DNA from: Pisaster brevispinus
Taxonomy: Eukaryota > Echinodermata > Asteroidea > Forcipulatida > Asteriidae
Assembly: GCA_023634235.1 (NCBI GenBank)
Contig: JAMKCF010000003.1
Span: forward strand, 16,152,742-16,216,741
Reading direction: 5' to 3'
DNA: 64,000 bases
In this document: positions 11,641 through 22,605 of the stretch, piece by piece
Numbering within the stretch: position 1 is the first letter of the stretch
Layout of the letters: each line of letters opens with the position of its first letter
The notes under the pieces: model-generated
Databases searched by the model: none
What the model saw: the letters and a program-made list of their open reading frames with translations, nothing else
Told to the model about the DNA's origin: nothing
Made by a program: the position numbers and the translations under genes

Positions 11641-12400
11641 GGTGCGTTCAATTACTTCTCTGTGCGTACCAGGGGTTTACACTTGTGGTAGCCCCGAAAC
11701 GAGGCTGATTGGGAAAATTAAGGCCAAAGATTGTTGCGATGCGGTGCGGCTTAAAAAGGTGAAAACAGACAGCTCTGTCATTTCCGTCGTCTGCTCAACT
11801 GGAAAACGTCAATGTCCGTGATGACACAAATTAATTATAGCATTCATACTTTGCACACACTCACCAACTGTTTGTTTTTCATGAAATGCATTTCCTTTCT
11901 ATTTGCCATAATTGTTTCATAGACGATAAATCAGTGTATTAATTTGTAGTTTTTGTACTCGCGTTGCAATCAACTTGTCCCCTGCCATCTTGGTATGATA
12001 TGCCTACAGCCAGAAACTACGTCATTACACCCGGGCATACACCAGAGACCCGCTCGCGAACTGGGGCTGTGGTGGCTGACACCGGGGCAGACACGAGTAT
12101 CACGTGATGGCTAATCGAACGCTCTCGTGTAAGTTTTACTTAAACGTGTAAGCTACTCGAATGCAACCATAGTACCTTGTACACCAGTACACATCTCCCT
12201 CATTCATCCAAACTGTGTCTCACGTACCTTAACATATTGTCTTTTCCCTCTGGATCCTACCAGTATATATCTGTCTTCTTCCTCATCAGTACCCCTACCC
12301 TGTCTCCCTTTCTTACACTTAGAGTTGAAGGTTGCTGAAAACAAAAGAACTCTATAAAAAGTTGTTGATCCATAGCTGTAGTAAGTTTATGCATACATCT
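11641..12400. other. Stretch with no gene recognised
   Basis: This is non-satellite, more GC-balanced sequence. Short frames are present, for example 11639-11821 on the plus strand, but none shows a motif I know. A brief satellite-like phrase ('ccctctggatcctacc') near 12248 marks the edge of the satellite domain. Confidence 0.45.
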
Positions 12401-12420
12401 TCTTTGGGTTTTTATTGCAG

Positions 12421-12594
12421 TGCATTCAAGATGATCTGACAATTAAACACCTCAGTTCTAACGAGAGATACACAACAAGCTCAGCTAAAGAGAACACTTG
12501 GCTCTTGTCTTAACCATGAATTAGTCAACTACGTCATAGTCTCTCTGCATCAAGCAACCTCAAATCTGTAACTTAAGAATTCTGGAATATTGAG
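12421..12594 (+). pseudogene. Exon-like block, copy 3 of 3
   Basis: It is bordered by 'tttttattgcag' and 'gag|gtaggc' and is clearly homologous to 7002-7178 and 10828-11000. It lies outside the satellite array and has several small indels. This shows that the block can occur without flanking 78-bp monomers. Confidence 0.4.
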
Positions 12595-12913
12595 GTAGGC
12601 TTGTTACGTTAATAATACACATTGTAAAATGGCCTGTTTACACAACATTTACAGGACATCATCGCCCTCACTACTAGTCCTCATGTGATTCTTTAAAACC
12701 ACATGTACCAACGACTGTAATTAAGCATACAGTATATGTATGCCAAGAAGATTTTTAACCAGTACAAAAGTGGGAAAAAGTATTCTGATAATGTCTTGTA
12801 TAATGTAAACAGACCTTTAGTGTATACGTTGTTATTACTGCTGCTGTTTTATTGCATTTATGTACTTTCAACTAGATTCAATCAAAATGCAAACAAAACT
12901 AACATTAAAAGTG

Positions 12914-13435
12914 CGTCATATCTAAAGGGACTGTGTATCATCTGTATAATCGTAACTGACTACGGTCCTTAATTTCTTGAAACAACAAGCTGCTACAACA
13001 TTATTGTTGTCAAAACAAACTCAATTAGATCAGCTATATAATGTCCTCGTTCATTAGATTAATTTTTTGTGCAGATGTTTTGTGTTGACCTAGCCATTAT
13101 TATTGGTACTTGTAGATGCAAGTTTGATGAGGTTTTAGAGTGCTATGAAGTGTAAGATAAAGAAACAAATTTGTTTTCCATTATGCAAATGTATCATATC
13201 TAAAGGGACCGTGTATCATCTGTAATCATTAACGTCTCTTCGAAACTGATCACTGAAACAACAACCTGCAACATCTAGACTCAACTAGATCAGCTACATG
13301 TATGATGTCCTTGTTCGTTAGATGTATAGTTGTTAGCGTTGACCTAGGCGTACAGTTTTTTTTACTTGTAGGCACACGTTTGCTTAGTGGTATGATGGGT
13401 AAAGTAAAGAAACAAGTTGGCTCACTATGCAAATT
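12914..13435. repeat. Tandem duplication, ~275-bp period
   Basis: The first copy (about 12914-13190) and second (about 13191-13435) share 'catatctaaagggac', 'gtgtatcatctgta', 'tagatcagcta' and 'gttgacctag', with many substitutions. No coding potential is seen. Confidence 0.7.
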
Positions 13436-14030
13436 TTACACTTTAAAAACGGACGTTTTCCTCATGCTCTTAAAACTTTAATAAATCAGTCAGTAGCCAT
13501 TTTTGTCTAGTGCCCTGTCTCCTATGAACAACACAGTCTCACAGTGACACATGAACATAGTAACAGACTATTATTGCCTCGTGAACTAAAAATCCATAGA
13601 GTTAAAGATCAGATATTTTGAAGTGTTAGTGTGTTACCATACAGTCAAAGCTATCGCTTAAAGTTTTTCCTTTCCAGAACTAAGTTGTATTTTTCTGTAA
13701 ATTATGGGATCAATTATTTGCAAATTTAAATGTTCCCTTTAGACATCGTGAATGTTACTTTTTTTAGTTGAAACTAAAATGCTGTTTTTGTAAATGTAAT
13801 GTAGAACGTCTTAGGCCCTTAAACCAGAAGGAATTTAAAGTCTGTGTGCAATCAATGGTGGAAAAGTATGGACATAAAGTTAAGCATCTTTATAAGGCGT
13901 TTAAAGAAATGTTAAAAGCCTTAAAAATGCAGATTAATATTGTGAAACAATTAAAAAAGTTTTGTGTGTGACCAGAATGCGTAATTTATGTAGTAGAGTA
14001 ATTTAAGCATCGTTTTAAGGTAATTTTGCA
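13436..14030. other. AT-rich stretch with no gene recognised
   Basis: A 67-codon plus-strand frame at 13768-13971 is rich in K, C and L and contains 'VERLRPLNQKEFKVCVQSM'. It has no convincing start context, and I match it to no family. Confidence 0.4.
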
Positions 14031-14280
14031 CCAAAAATTTGTTTTTTATTTATTTTTTTTTGAAAATGCAAAATAATTAACGAGCGTGCGTTTCAGCCCA
14101 TTTAAAAAAAGTGAAAGACCGTACATTTTTTAATTTTTCATATTTAATTTTTTTTTTTTTGGAAATCAAAAATAATTAACGAGCGTGCGTTTCAGCCGAT
14201 TTAAAAAAAATGAAAGACCGTTAATTTTCGGTTTTTCATACTTTTTTTTTTTTTTTTTTTTTTCCCCCTCGAAAATAAAA
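14030..14280. repeat. Tandem repeat, ~101-bp period, with poly-T tracts
   Basis: 'aattaacgagcgtgcgtttc' occurs near 14075 and again about 101 bases later, each time followed by an AT-rich stretch and a poly-T run. A degenerate third unit begins near 14270. Confidence 0.7.
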
Positions 14281-14512
14281 AAAATTGTTCACCCCCTCTT
14301 CTCTCTCTTCTCTCTCTTCTCTCTCTCTCTCTGTCCACCTCCCCTCTCCTTGTGCATCGTGCGTGGTGCTTGTTAGTGCGTGTTATTTAGTGCATGTTAG
14401 TTTACATTATATATTCCACTTACCTTGTGACTTGCCGGGATTCGAACCCATGCAGGTCTTCCGATCTTGCTCTCCCCGTGCGTGACCTTGTCCGCTAGGC
14501 CATCGGCGGATC
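14240..14512 (-). mobile_element. SINE-like element with tRNA-like head (minus strand)
   Basis: Read on the minus strand, an A-box-like TGGCCTAGCGG (plus 14492-14502) is followed by a perfect B-box context GGGTTCGAATCCCGG (plus 14434-14449). Beyond it come a CT/GA-rich microsatellite (about 14296-14340) and then an A-rich run (plus-strand T run 14240-14265). The acceptor halves do not pair, and the A-to-B distance is long, as in type II (Ser/Leu) tRNAs. It is therefore a tRNA-derived SINE or pseudogene and not a working tRNA. Confidence 0.55.
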
Positions 14513-14604
14513 CACGACAAACTAATAATTTTTAACCAAGATGAATATTAGAACCACATGTTGTATATACAAACACACGTTAATACATGTAAAAATATAT
14601 AGTG

Positions 14605-14665
14605 TAAATGGCGCCCTCTGTTGACTATAAAGGGCGCCCTCTGTTGTCTGTAAAGGGCGCCCTCT
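14605..14665. repeat. Short minisatellite, three copies
   Basis: 'ggcgccctctgttg' recurs three times at about 29-bp spacing, the last copy reading 'ggcgccctctggc'. Confidence 0.8.
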
Positions 14666-15105
14666 GGCAACAAAAATTTGTTATTTAAAAACTACCACCA
14701 CTGAAAAACAGTTTCCCCCCGTATAATTTCCACTAAGAAAAAGTTAATATTTAAAATTTTGTCGTGTCTAGCTATTTGAAGTTTTTAACAAAACATACAT
14801 TTCCGAGTTTGACAGACAATAAATTAACACGAAAGTTTAGATGTTGAAAATGTATCTCTTTATTTTAAACATCGTTCATAAAAATAATCAAAATAACATA
14901 CATTTTAAGGAATTTATTTCAAAGCATTTGTATTGTATTCTTCTACAATTGAAATATCAAAGATTCAAAATAATATTGGTATAAACATTTTTCAACAGAT
15001 GTTTCCAAATAAATCAGAAGTTTTATTTGCAAATATCTGCTAGAAAATTAACATAAAATTTTATAATTAACTTCACAGTGATTTTAAGGTGTTTTCTTCT
15101 TCAAT
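14666..15105. other. AT-rich stretch with no gene recognised
   Basis: No open frame of note, no repeat structure and no RNA gene that I can see. Confidence 0.4.
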
Positions 15106-15720
15106 TCAAGTAATTTTTTTTATAAATAATGATACAAATATATAAATAAATACAATTAATAAATAAAAAATTAATATAAATAACAAAAATATAAATATAA
15201 TTAATGAAAAATTATAATAAATATTTTTTTTATTAATAAATAAATAAATATACAAATAAAAAGAGTAAAAAAATAAACAAATTAATATAGAAATAAAATT
15301 AACAAAAATCAATTAATAAGTAAATAAATAAAAAAATTAAAAAATAAAATATAAACAAACAACCAAACAAACACCCAACACCCCAATAAGCAAATAAACA
15401 ATTAAATAAATAAATAATAAACAAATAACTATGTAAATATATAAATAAATAAATAGAATCAATAAATAAAAAATAAATGTAAAAAAATAAAAATTTAAGC
15501 AAATAAATTTACAAATTAATAAATATATAAATAGAAACAGTAAAAAAAAAAAAAAATTAAAAAAAAAAAAAAAAATTAATAGGTAGATAGATAAAATATT
15601 AATAAATAAAATTTTAACAAATAAATATATAAATAAATAGAATATCAACAAACAAACAAACCAACAAAAAACAAACGAGCAAACAAACAATTAATTAAAT
15701 GAATAATAAATAAATAATTT
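15106..15720. repeat. AT-rich simple repeat (TAAA/AAATA-like)
   Basis: About 600 bases are made almost only of 'aaataaat', 'aacaaaca' and poly-A words. Minus-strand frames of 67-117 codons (15106-15690) read as F/Y/L/I-rich peptides. This is what TTTA-type repeats produce, and they are not membrane proteins. Confidence 0.9.
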
Positions 15721-15936
15721 AATTACTTACCTAATTTTCTAATTTACCAACAACCAACTTACTAGTTAATTCATTTATTTATTATTAATTAATAACATCT
15801 TATTACATAATCCTCACAATTTGAATCCTTTATATCCGCATTTCCAATATCAAACGGAAGCCAGACTTATTGTCTTGATATAAAAATCCTTCATGGTGTT
15901 ACGCTCTAAGAGTTGTAATCCCAAGCACCAAAAGTT

Positions 15937-16206
15937 CTACAGAGCACAAGTATGTATCCTCGGAAGAGTCTGATGCAGAATGTCAGGTGTTCCATCTATG
16001 TTGTCATCAGGTGTTCCATCTTCCATCTGGGTTATCATCAACATGACTGCTACATTGTTCATGGTATCTATTCTGCAGAGGACTTGCTTTTCAAGAGCAT
16101 TCAAATCAGTTATGCTAGGCTTGTTGCATTTTACAGATGGCTGCAGAGCGGCATTCCTTTCTTGTAGATTCAAAAAGCTCCCCGTGAGCCCAATCTGGAC
16201 TTCTCC
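15937..16206 (-). pseudogene. Possible minus-strand exon
   Basis: On the minus strand an acceptor-like 'ttcttgtctgtacag' ends at 16207. It is followed by a frame open to a stop near 15937, containing NLQERNAALQPSV and DLNALEKQVLCRIDTMNN. If the donor at about 17034 is used in phase, a different frame begins RRSPDWAHGELFESTRKEC and stops after about 30 codons. I cannot tell which frame, if either, is coding. It could be the last exon of a small or decayed gene. Confidence 0.3.
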
Positions 16207-16209
16207 TGT

Positions 16210-16800
16210 ACAGACAAGAATAAATAATATTCATTATCAAGTAATGATTGTGAAAATGGAACAGCAAATTGATTAACAAATATCATTATAATGGGTTGTC
16301 ATTTTGTAACCTCACCCCCTAACCAGGGGGCTGGGGCTGGTGCCCCCCCCCCAATTTGCAGTGGCCTCACCCCAAGGTGCCCCCCACAAAAAAAAATCGG
16401 AATAGTGCTCACAAAAATTAATAGGAAATAGAAAAGGGGGATGCCTGTTTGTATAATCGAATTAAAATTTAGTGAACGATCGTTATCGGTATCGCTACCA
16501 CAGCCACAAAATGCCACGAACATAAGAGGATGGTTACCCCCTGCAACGTCCCCCTTCCGATATAAAGCATGACCCACCACTGACAAGCCTATCCCCCTTG
16601 GGCCCCCACAAGTAATGCGCTCCCCACACACACTGAAAAGTCATGGCTAACGCCGCTGTCCACGCCCCTCCCCCCTCAAAAAAAGAAGAAAAAACAATAC
16701 AAAACAAAAACCCCACCACCAACAACAACAAACAAACAAACAAACACCCCCAAAAATAAAAACAACAACAACAAAACAAAAACAAAACTAGGAACTTGTT
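16210..16800. other. C-rich and A-rich low-complexity stretch
   Basis: It includes short poly-C runs near 16340 and 16660 and an AAC/AAAC-rich stretch at about 16690-16790. The minus-strand frames here (16299-16785) are low-complexity. No gene is recognised. Confidence 0.5.
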
Positions 16801-17034
16801 CGCTTCTTATTTATCGTCAAGGAAGTAAAACTGTATCTTAATTAATTCTTAATAAAATTAAACTTGAAATACTGAGTTTATTTAGAAAACTTAAAAAAAC
16901 ATGTTAATGATTTGTATTAAAAAAAAACCTCTTTGTTTAAAGAAGTTAAAGCATGTTCACTTTTGACCAAAAGTATTAAAAATAGAAAATATATGGTTCT
17001 CAAAAGAGACAAAAGTAGGTATTGATTTTTACCT

Positions 17035-17290
17035 GTAAAACATGGCGCACACCTTGCCGTCATCCACCGCTGGGGATGTCTCTCCATTAATTGGTTCTTT
17101 TCTGAGGTGTCTCCACTCTTGATCAACTTCTGCCTCATCTCACAGCTTCATCACTAACAGGTGAGCTCCTCAAAGTAATCTGACTCTGTTTTTCCATCAA
17201 CTTCACTATTAGACCCTCGATAGTAGAGTTAGCTTTCTCAGATGTTGGGACAGACTGGAATTGCTCGATCACACAAAAACAGCTGCTGAT
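17035..17290 (-). pseudogene. Possible minus-strand exon with an internal frame break
   Basis: Reading the minus strand from about 17290, one frame gives STIEGLIVKLMEKQSQITL and stops near 17138. Another then continues as AEVDQEWRHLRKEP and VDDGKVCAMFYR up to a donor-like 'tttacag|gtaaaaat' at 17034. The shift could be a frameshift mutation or a small intron. The peptide is not one I can name. Together with 15937-16206 it may be a decayed spliced gene. Confidence 0.3.
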
Positions 17291-17299
17291 AATTGTTAA

Positions 17300-17695
17300 A
17301 AAAAGATTGAAAAGTCATGAACAAAAATAATAAAAGCACAAGCCAAGATCAAGTATTTAAAAGCTTTTAAAAGCGATCAGTTCAGTATTCACTCAACGAT
17401 TACTCCAAAGAAAGTCATCTAAGATAAGGGAAAATGCCAAGTCTGCCCCCCCCCCCATTTTTCACTCATTATAACTAAAATAAAATCTTGTTTATCCGAA
17501 AGTAAAATGTAACAGTCAGTTTTTTGTATATCCCGTTTTTAATGACTTTCTTTGGACAGATCACTGAGAAAAGACGTAATCTGATCATTGATCCAAACTG
17601 TCAATGTTGGTAAGCAGCAAGAATGGCCATGCTTGCAGGCTGTATGAGGCCTGTAATATGCCCTTTGTGTTAGTACATGGACATTAGAACTGTAT
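17300..17695. other. Stretch with no gene recognised
   Basis: AT-rich, with a short C run near 17445. No motif or repeat was seen. Confidence 0.4.
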
Positions 17696-17699
17696 TTAA

Positions 17700-18490
17700 A
17701 CATTTTTCACATGCCCAGACTCCCTGGCACCACTACATACAGAATGAAAGAGGATGGTCAAAGAAACACACCCATGGTCATCTTGACCAAGCCCATGGGG
17801 TTTTAGTATTTCTCTTACAGGTTTTAAAAACATTACTATTTTGACGCATATCCTGCTGTACATGATCTTTATGCAGTTAATCAATGCATTTACTCCTAAT
17901 TTTCAACGGTCAGTTTTACATGTCCAGACCCAATGGGCCGGGCACCACTACACACAGAATTGAAGAGGGTGTCCAAGAAACATATCTATGGTCATCTTGA
18001 CCCGGCCCATGGTGTTTAAGTATGATTTTTATTTTAATATAGTTCTAAGAAAATTCCGTACATGATTTTTATCCACTTAATCAATGCGTTTACTCCCAAT
18101 TTCCAACGGTCAGTTTCACACGTCCAGTCCCTATGGGCTGGGCACCACTTTATACAGAACTAAAGAGGAGGGTCCAATGAACACAGCCATGGTCATCGTG
18201 TTTTTAAAAAAGAACACATTTTGATTAGATTAAAAAAAATAATAATAATACAAAAGCCGTACCGTGCACTACATGACCTGGTTTGACATTCGCATGGCAG
18301 CGCCTGCTGAACGAAGGTTTTACATTGCATTCCAAATATTTAATGGTCAGTTTCACATGTCCAGACCCCATGGGCCGGGCACCCACTTCATACAGAATTA
18401 AAGAGGATGGTGCAGGAAACACACCCATGCACGGTCATCATAATCTGGCCCATGTGGTCTTAGTATTTGTTTTGTTTTTTAGACTTAAAA
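17700..18490. repeat. Tandem repeat, ~200-bp period, four copies
   Basis: Copies begin near 17704, 17914, 18114 and 18351, each with 'tttcacatgtccag', 'gggcaccac', a 'cagaat.aaagagg' core and 'cccatggtcatc'. Copies differ by many substitutions. A related copy in opposite orientation sits at about 23655-23790, so this is a dispersed family with local amplification. Confidence 0.8.
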
Positions 18491-19740
18491 CAAATTAATA
18501 TTTTGACTGTACAAGTATTACCGTAAATGCATGCAAAGGTAGAAGTGGGTCGGTTTTCGCTGTAACGCAGGTTTTTGGACGTCGCAAGCTTAATTCACAT
18601 GTTTCAAAGTATAGACCTACAATGGTTCATACAATAGCAACCGAGCAAGGGACATGTACAAACACTGTAATCGAAACAAAAGTTTTCCGTTTTTGTTTCA
18701 TTTTAAATTAAACGAGCTATTAATATCAAATGCATCGCGTTAAACCATGAGTGTTCCCCCATCATCCGACATTATTTATTCACGGTGCGGCGCCCCGCCT
18801 ATCGTCCGTCTGTCGAGAAAAGGGTTTGAGATTTTTTGCTCCAAGTAAATTTGAGGGCACTCTTCTTATTTATTAAAGTTTCACTTTGAAAATATTAATT
18901 TATCATTTAGAAGATAATAACACGTGCATACACTTTGCATTTTCCCCCAAAAGTAGGCCAATAGACCTTTCTATTGCAACGTCACAGCCAGAGTTTTTGC
19001 CAACGATGTTGGAAAACTATGGAAAGCCATAAATGCAAAACAAAAGCAGATAGCCACAGTTTGTAACACAAATATTCAAAAATACTGTTGAATTTGTTGG
19101 AAACAAAGCAACCAATCATGGGAGGTAATTGAATTGAAAGTTTGCAGATTGAAATTAGTGCAAACAGAAGACATTTTAAAAATAGCGATCGTTTCCATTC
19201 GTTTGCCAAGAAGTTACGTGCAACTTGGACAGATTCTCTCATTTTAAATTGTAGCAATGAACCATTTCGCCAGAATAGAACACTGCTGTATTAAACCATG
19301 TTTCGAGCTATTTCTGATTAACGTCTTATACGTCAAAAAAAACAACAACTACCTCACCTCCCACTTTATTGAGCTACCTCCCGGAAATATTTCCAGATTG
19401 TCATATTATTTGCCGTATCAATAGTGACAATCTCTCTTTCTCTTTTAAAAAATGCGACAAACAGAAACATGATTCACAAATATTCGCTTTCACACAAATG
19501 CATCAATGTAGATCAAGCATTTAAATGTTAAAATTAATCTAAAATTAGACTGTTTTTGTGTGTGTGATAATTTTATTAATTTGACGATCTCATTGTTGTA
19601 CGCCCATACTGTCAATAAAGTATTGGAGTGACATACACCCTTCTGCCGGAAAAAAAGAAAGAAAAAGGTAGAAGACGTTGTTAATGGTATACATCACATC
19701 ATTTTGCCAATAAACGCCACCTTTTCTATTCTACCTCCAT
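18491..19740. other. Stretch with no gene recognised
   Basis: AT-rich sequence with no recognised coding exon. A 91-codon minus-strand frame at 18982-19257 has an S/L-rich composition and no motif I recognise. I see no tandem structure. Confidence 0.4.
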
Positions 19741-19748
19741 GCTTTTTT

Positions 19749-19812
19749 ATGGGCAAAGCTGTTATTGTCAATACCTTTAAAGGCGCTAGTATCAATTACT
19801 TAGGTACCGCCT
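19749..19812 (+). pseudogene. Short LINE reverse-transcriptase remnant
   Basis: The plus-strand frame from ATG 19749 reads MGKAVIVNTFKGASINYLG. It parallels the RGKAVVISFMGASLSYQG segment of the LINE remnant at 21038 and the MGKTVNVRTFVGASIIYLG segment at 21792. About 85 bases here, up to the MITE terminus, are shared with 21791-21880. Confidence 0.5.
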
Positions 19813-19828
19813 TATAGCCTGTCCTGGG

Positions 19829-20850
19829 CCCAATTTCATAGCGCTGCCTAACAGTACAGCGCCTTAGCCTGTACTGGGCCCAATTTCAGCACAAAAGCGT
19901 AGTAAGCACAGACAAATCTTGCTAAGCAGAAACAGGTTACTAGCCAACATTCAATAAAGTTCACACTGTTTCCACTTGTACCCCGCTCATTTCTTAAGTA
20001 AAGAAATTTGCTAAAAAGCAGAATTTTCTGCTTAACGGCTGTATGAAATTCGGCCCAGGGCCTAATTTTATAAAACCTGTAAGCACAAAAATTTGCTGAT
20101 CACAGAAAACAATTGCTTAGTAGAATCTGGTTACCAAACAAAATCTACAAAAAAATACATTGCTGTGACTGGTGCCTCGCTCGTTTCTTGCTAAGTAAAG
20201 AAATTTGCTAAGCAGAATTTTCTACTTAACGGCTTTATGAAATTGGGCCCAATTTCATAAAACCTGTTACCAGCCAAAATCTTTTTAAAAAAATACATTG
20301 TTGTGACTGGTGCCTCCCTCATTTCTTGCTAAGTAAAGAAATTTGCTAAGCAAAATTGTCTGCTTGACGGCTTTATGAAATTTGGCCCAGAAAAATCTTG
20401 CTTAGCAGAAACAGGTTACCAGCCAACATTCGATAAAGTGCACACTGTTGCTACTGGTACCCCGCTCATTTCTTGCTAAGTAAAGAAATTTGCTAAGCAG
20501 ACTTTACAGGGCCCAATTTCATAAAACCTGTAGCACACAAAAATTTGCTGATCACAGAAAACAATTGCTTAGTAGAAACTGCATGGTTACCAACCAAAAT
20601 CTACAAAAAAATACATAGTTGTGACTGGTGCCTCGCCCATTTCTTGCTAAGAAAAGAAATTTGCTGAGCAGAATTTTCTGCTCAACTGCTTTATGAAATT
20701 GGGCCCAGAGAAATCTTGCTTAGCAGAAACAGGTTACCAGCCAGCATTCCATAAAGTTCATATTGTTGCCACCGGTACCCCGCTAATTTCTTGCAAAGTA
20801 AAGAAATTTGCTAATCAGAATTGTCTGCTTAACGGCTTGCGCTGCTATAC
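19829..20850. mobile_element. Chain of MITE-like palindromic units with shared termini
   Basis: About six modules of 120-195 bp each contain 'cttgctaagtaaagaaattt' and 'gcttagcagaaac' words. They are bounded by GGGCCCAATTTCATA on the left and TATGAAATTGGGCCC on the right. The clearest module is 20058-20250. The next begins inside its right terminus (20245), so neighbouring units share the GGGCCC. No transposase is present. Confidence 0.75.
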
Positions 20851-20949
20851 GGTAAGCAAATTTTCGAGCTAGCTAGCAAAAAAAAAAATTGCTTAAGCGT
20901 AAGCGTATTTCACAGGTAAGCAAGCACAGGCAGCCACCATACGCGTCCA

Positions 20950-21790
20950 CCGTGGATTTCCGTGGATTTCCATTGTTTGTTACGTTATTCATTTTCATAC
21001 AGTGAGCACCAGAAGGTTAGCATCATAAATTTAACTATGAGAGGTAAGGCTGTCGTCATTAGTTTCATGGGTGCCAGTCTATCCTACCAGGGATCAATCA
21101 TCTTTTGTCCCGAGGATTGTGTTAAGCAAATGGAGCGCATTAAGTGATTTTTCTTTTGGAATGGCAAACTGGATAATAATTTTTAAAAAAGACTATTACC
21201 GGTCCCGTTACTATGGGAGGCACTAGAGTAGTTGATCTTCGGCTCAAGCTGCAAGCTTTAAAACCAAATGCTTTTAAAAAGTATCACACTGAAATCTGGG
21301 AAATGGAGAAATCTTTTATGCAAAGCTAGCGGGAAGATTGAACTTGGCTGATACATTTTAGATAACCCTAGAGCCATCGTTTGTGGTACTCAGGATTATT
21401 ATAAAGAATTAATTCATTACAGAAATCTGAACTTAACTATAACAAAGTGTTCTCCTGTGTTGACGAAACTCATGAACTCCCCCTCAGCTACGTCACTGAA
21501 AACAGGCAGGGTCCACCTAACCATTTTTTGAATAATGTTACCATTGAAGATAAACAGACCGGCAAAAATAGTAGATTTTTTTACAATAACGTTAAAGATG
21601 TTTACAGGTGTTTTATTAATAATCAATTCATTTCTCCTGCGGTTTTGCAAGACTGGGTTATTAATTAATAATTACTAATTATTTTCATATTACTACATAC
21701 ATCCGATGTTAATACTTGGTCGGTGTCCCCTTATGGAAGCCGATGAAAAAGATTTGTGGTTCACATTAAAACATAGAATTCTCCCTACTT
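20950..21790 (+). pseudogene. Degenerate LINE reverse transcriptase, 3' part
   Basis: Several stop and frame breaks separate recognisable pieces: RGKAVVISFMGASLSYQGS near 21038, FFWNGKLDNNF at 21148, and GPVTMGGTRVVDLRLKLQALK at about 21205-21265. Further on is DLWFTLKHRILPT just before 21790. The order and the FxWNGK...GGxxVxDL pattern are those of the region after the reverse-transcriptase palm in L1/Tx1-type LINEs. It cannot encode a working protein. Confidence 0.6.
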
Positions 21791-22200
21791 AATGGGCAAA
21801 ACTGTTAATGTCCGTACCTTTGTTGGCGCTAGTATCATTTACTTAGGTAGCGGTTTATAGCCTGTCCTGGGCCCAATTTCCGCACAAAAATTTAGTAAGC
21901 ACAGAAAAATCTTGCTTAGCAGAAACAGGTTACCAGCCAACAAAGTTCCAATGTTGCCACTGGTACCCCGCTCATGTCTTGCTTAGTAAAGAAATCTGCT
22001 AATCAGAATTTTAAGCACACAAACTTGCTAAGCACAGAAAAATTGCTTAGCAGAAACTGGTTACCAGCCAAAATTCCAAAAATGTGCCCCACTAATTTGC
22101 TGCTTAGCATAGAAAATTACCTAGCAGTATTTTCAGCTTTATGAAAAAGGGCACAGGGCCCAATTTCTTAGCGCTGCTTAACGGTAAGCAACTTGTTGTT
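21791..22200. mobile_element. Second MITE-like cluster with LINE-derived flank
   Basis: It begins with the same ~85-bp LINE-derived phrase as 19749-19850. It then holds two or three diverged units with 'gggcccaattt' near 21869 and 22157, and the same 'ttgcttagcagaaac' words. The shared flank shows that this is a copy of the 19.75-kb junction and not an independent insertion into random DNA. Confidence 0.65.
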
Positions 22201-22214
22201 CTAACTGCATCGTC

Positions 22215-22605
22215 AGTTATGTAAATACCGAGAAATTTAGCACAATCGAAGAGATAGAAATGTGGATTGCCTAAGTACTTTTTAATAACATTTTCGCCAA
22301 ATAAAAAAGCATTATAAAATCACACTCTATAAAAAGATGTTCAATCGTTTCATTAGATTAAGGTGGCGTTTGGACCATTTTGTCAAGGACACAATGAATT
22401 TTGTTTACTCTCGGCCCCCAAGTTGTCCTCTGGTGTAACACGATTACCAAAGATAATACCCAGCTTTTTCAATTTATCATCGCACCAAATAAAATTACAA
22501 GGTTTGTCTTGTCTATGTTTCCTTTTCCCTAGCCAGAGGCCTTTGGTTTTATTGACGTTCAGCTTCGACCCATAACCTTGCAGTGTCGAGGATCAGTGTC
22601 ATCTG
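22215..22605 (-). pseudogene. Degenerate LINE reverse transcriptase (minus strand)
   Basis: The minus strand from about 22575 reads SKLNVNKTKGLWLGKRKH, then CNFIWCDDKLKKLGIIFGN. This is the palm to thumb region after the catalytic YxDD in L1/Tx1-like LINEs. Near 22345-22270 the minus strand reads NETIEHLFIECDFIMLFY, resembling the C-terminal ET-EHLF-C segment. The two parts are close together, so most of the sequence normally between them is deleted. It is opposite in strand to the 20.95-kb remnant. Confidence 0.7.

Noticed and set aside
15106..15690. Minus-strand hydrophobic frames resembling membrane proteins
   Set aside because: They are encoded by TTTA-type simple repeats, which always give F/Y/L/I-rich peptides.
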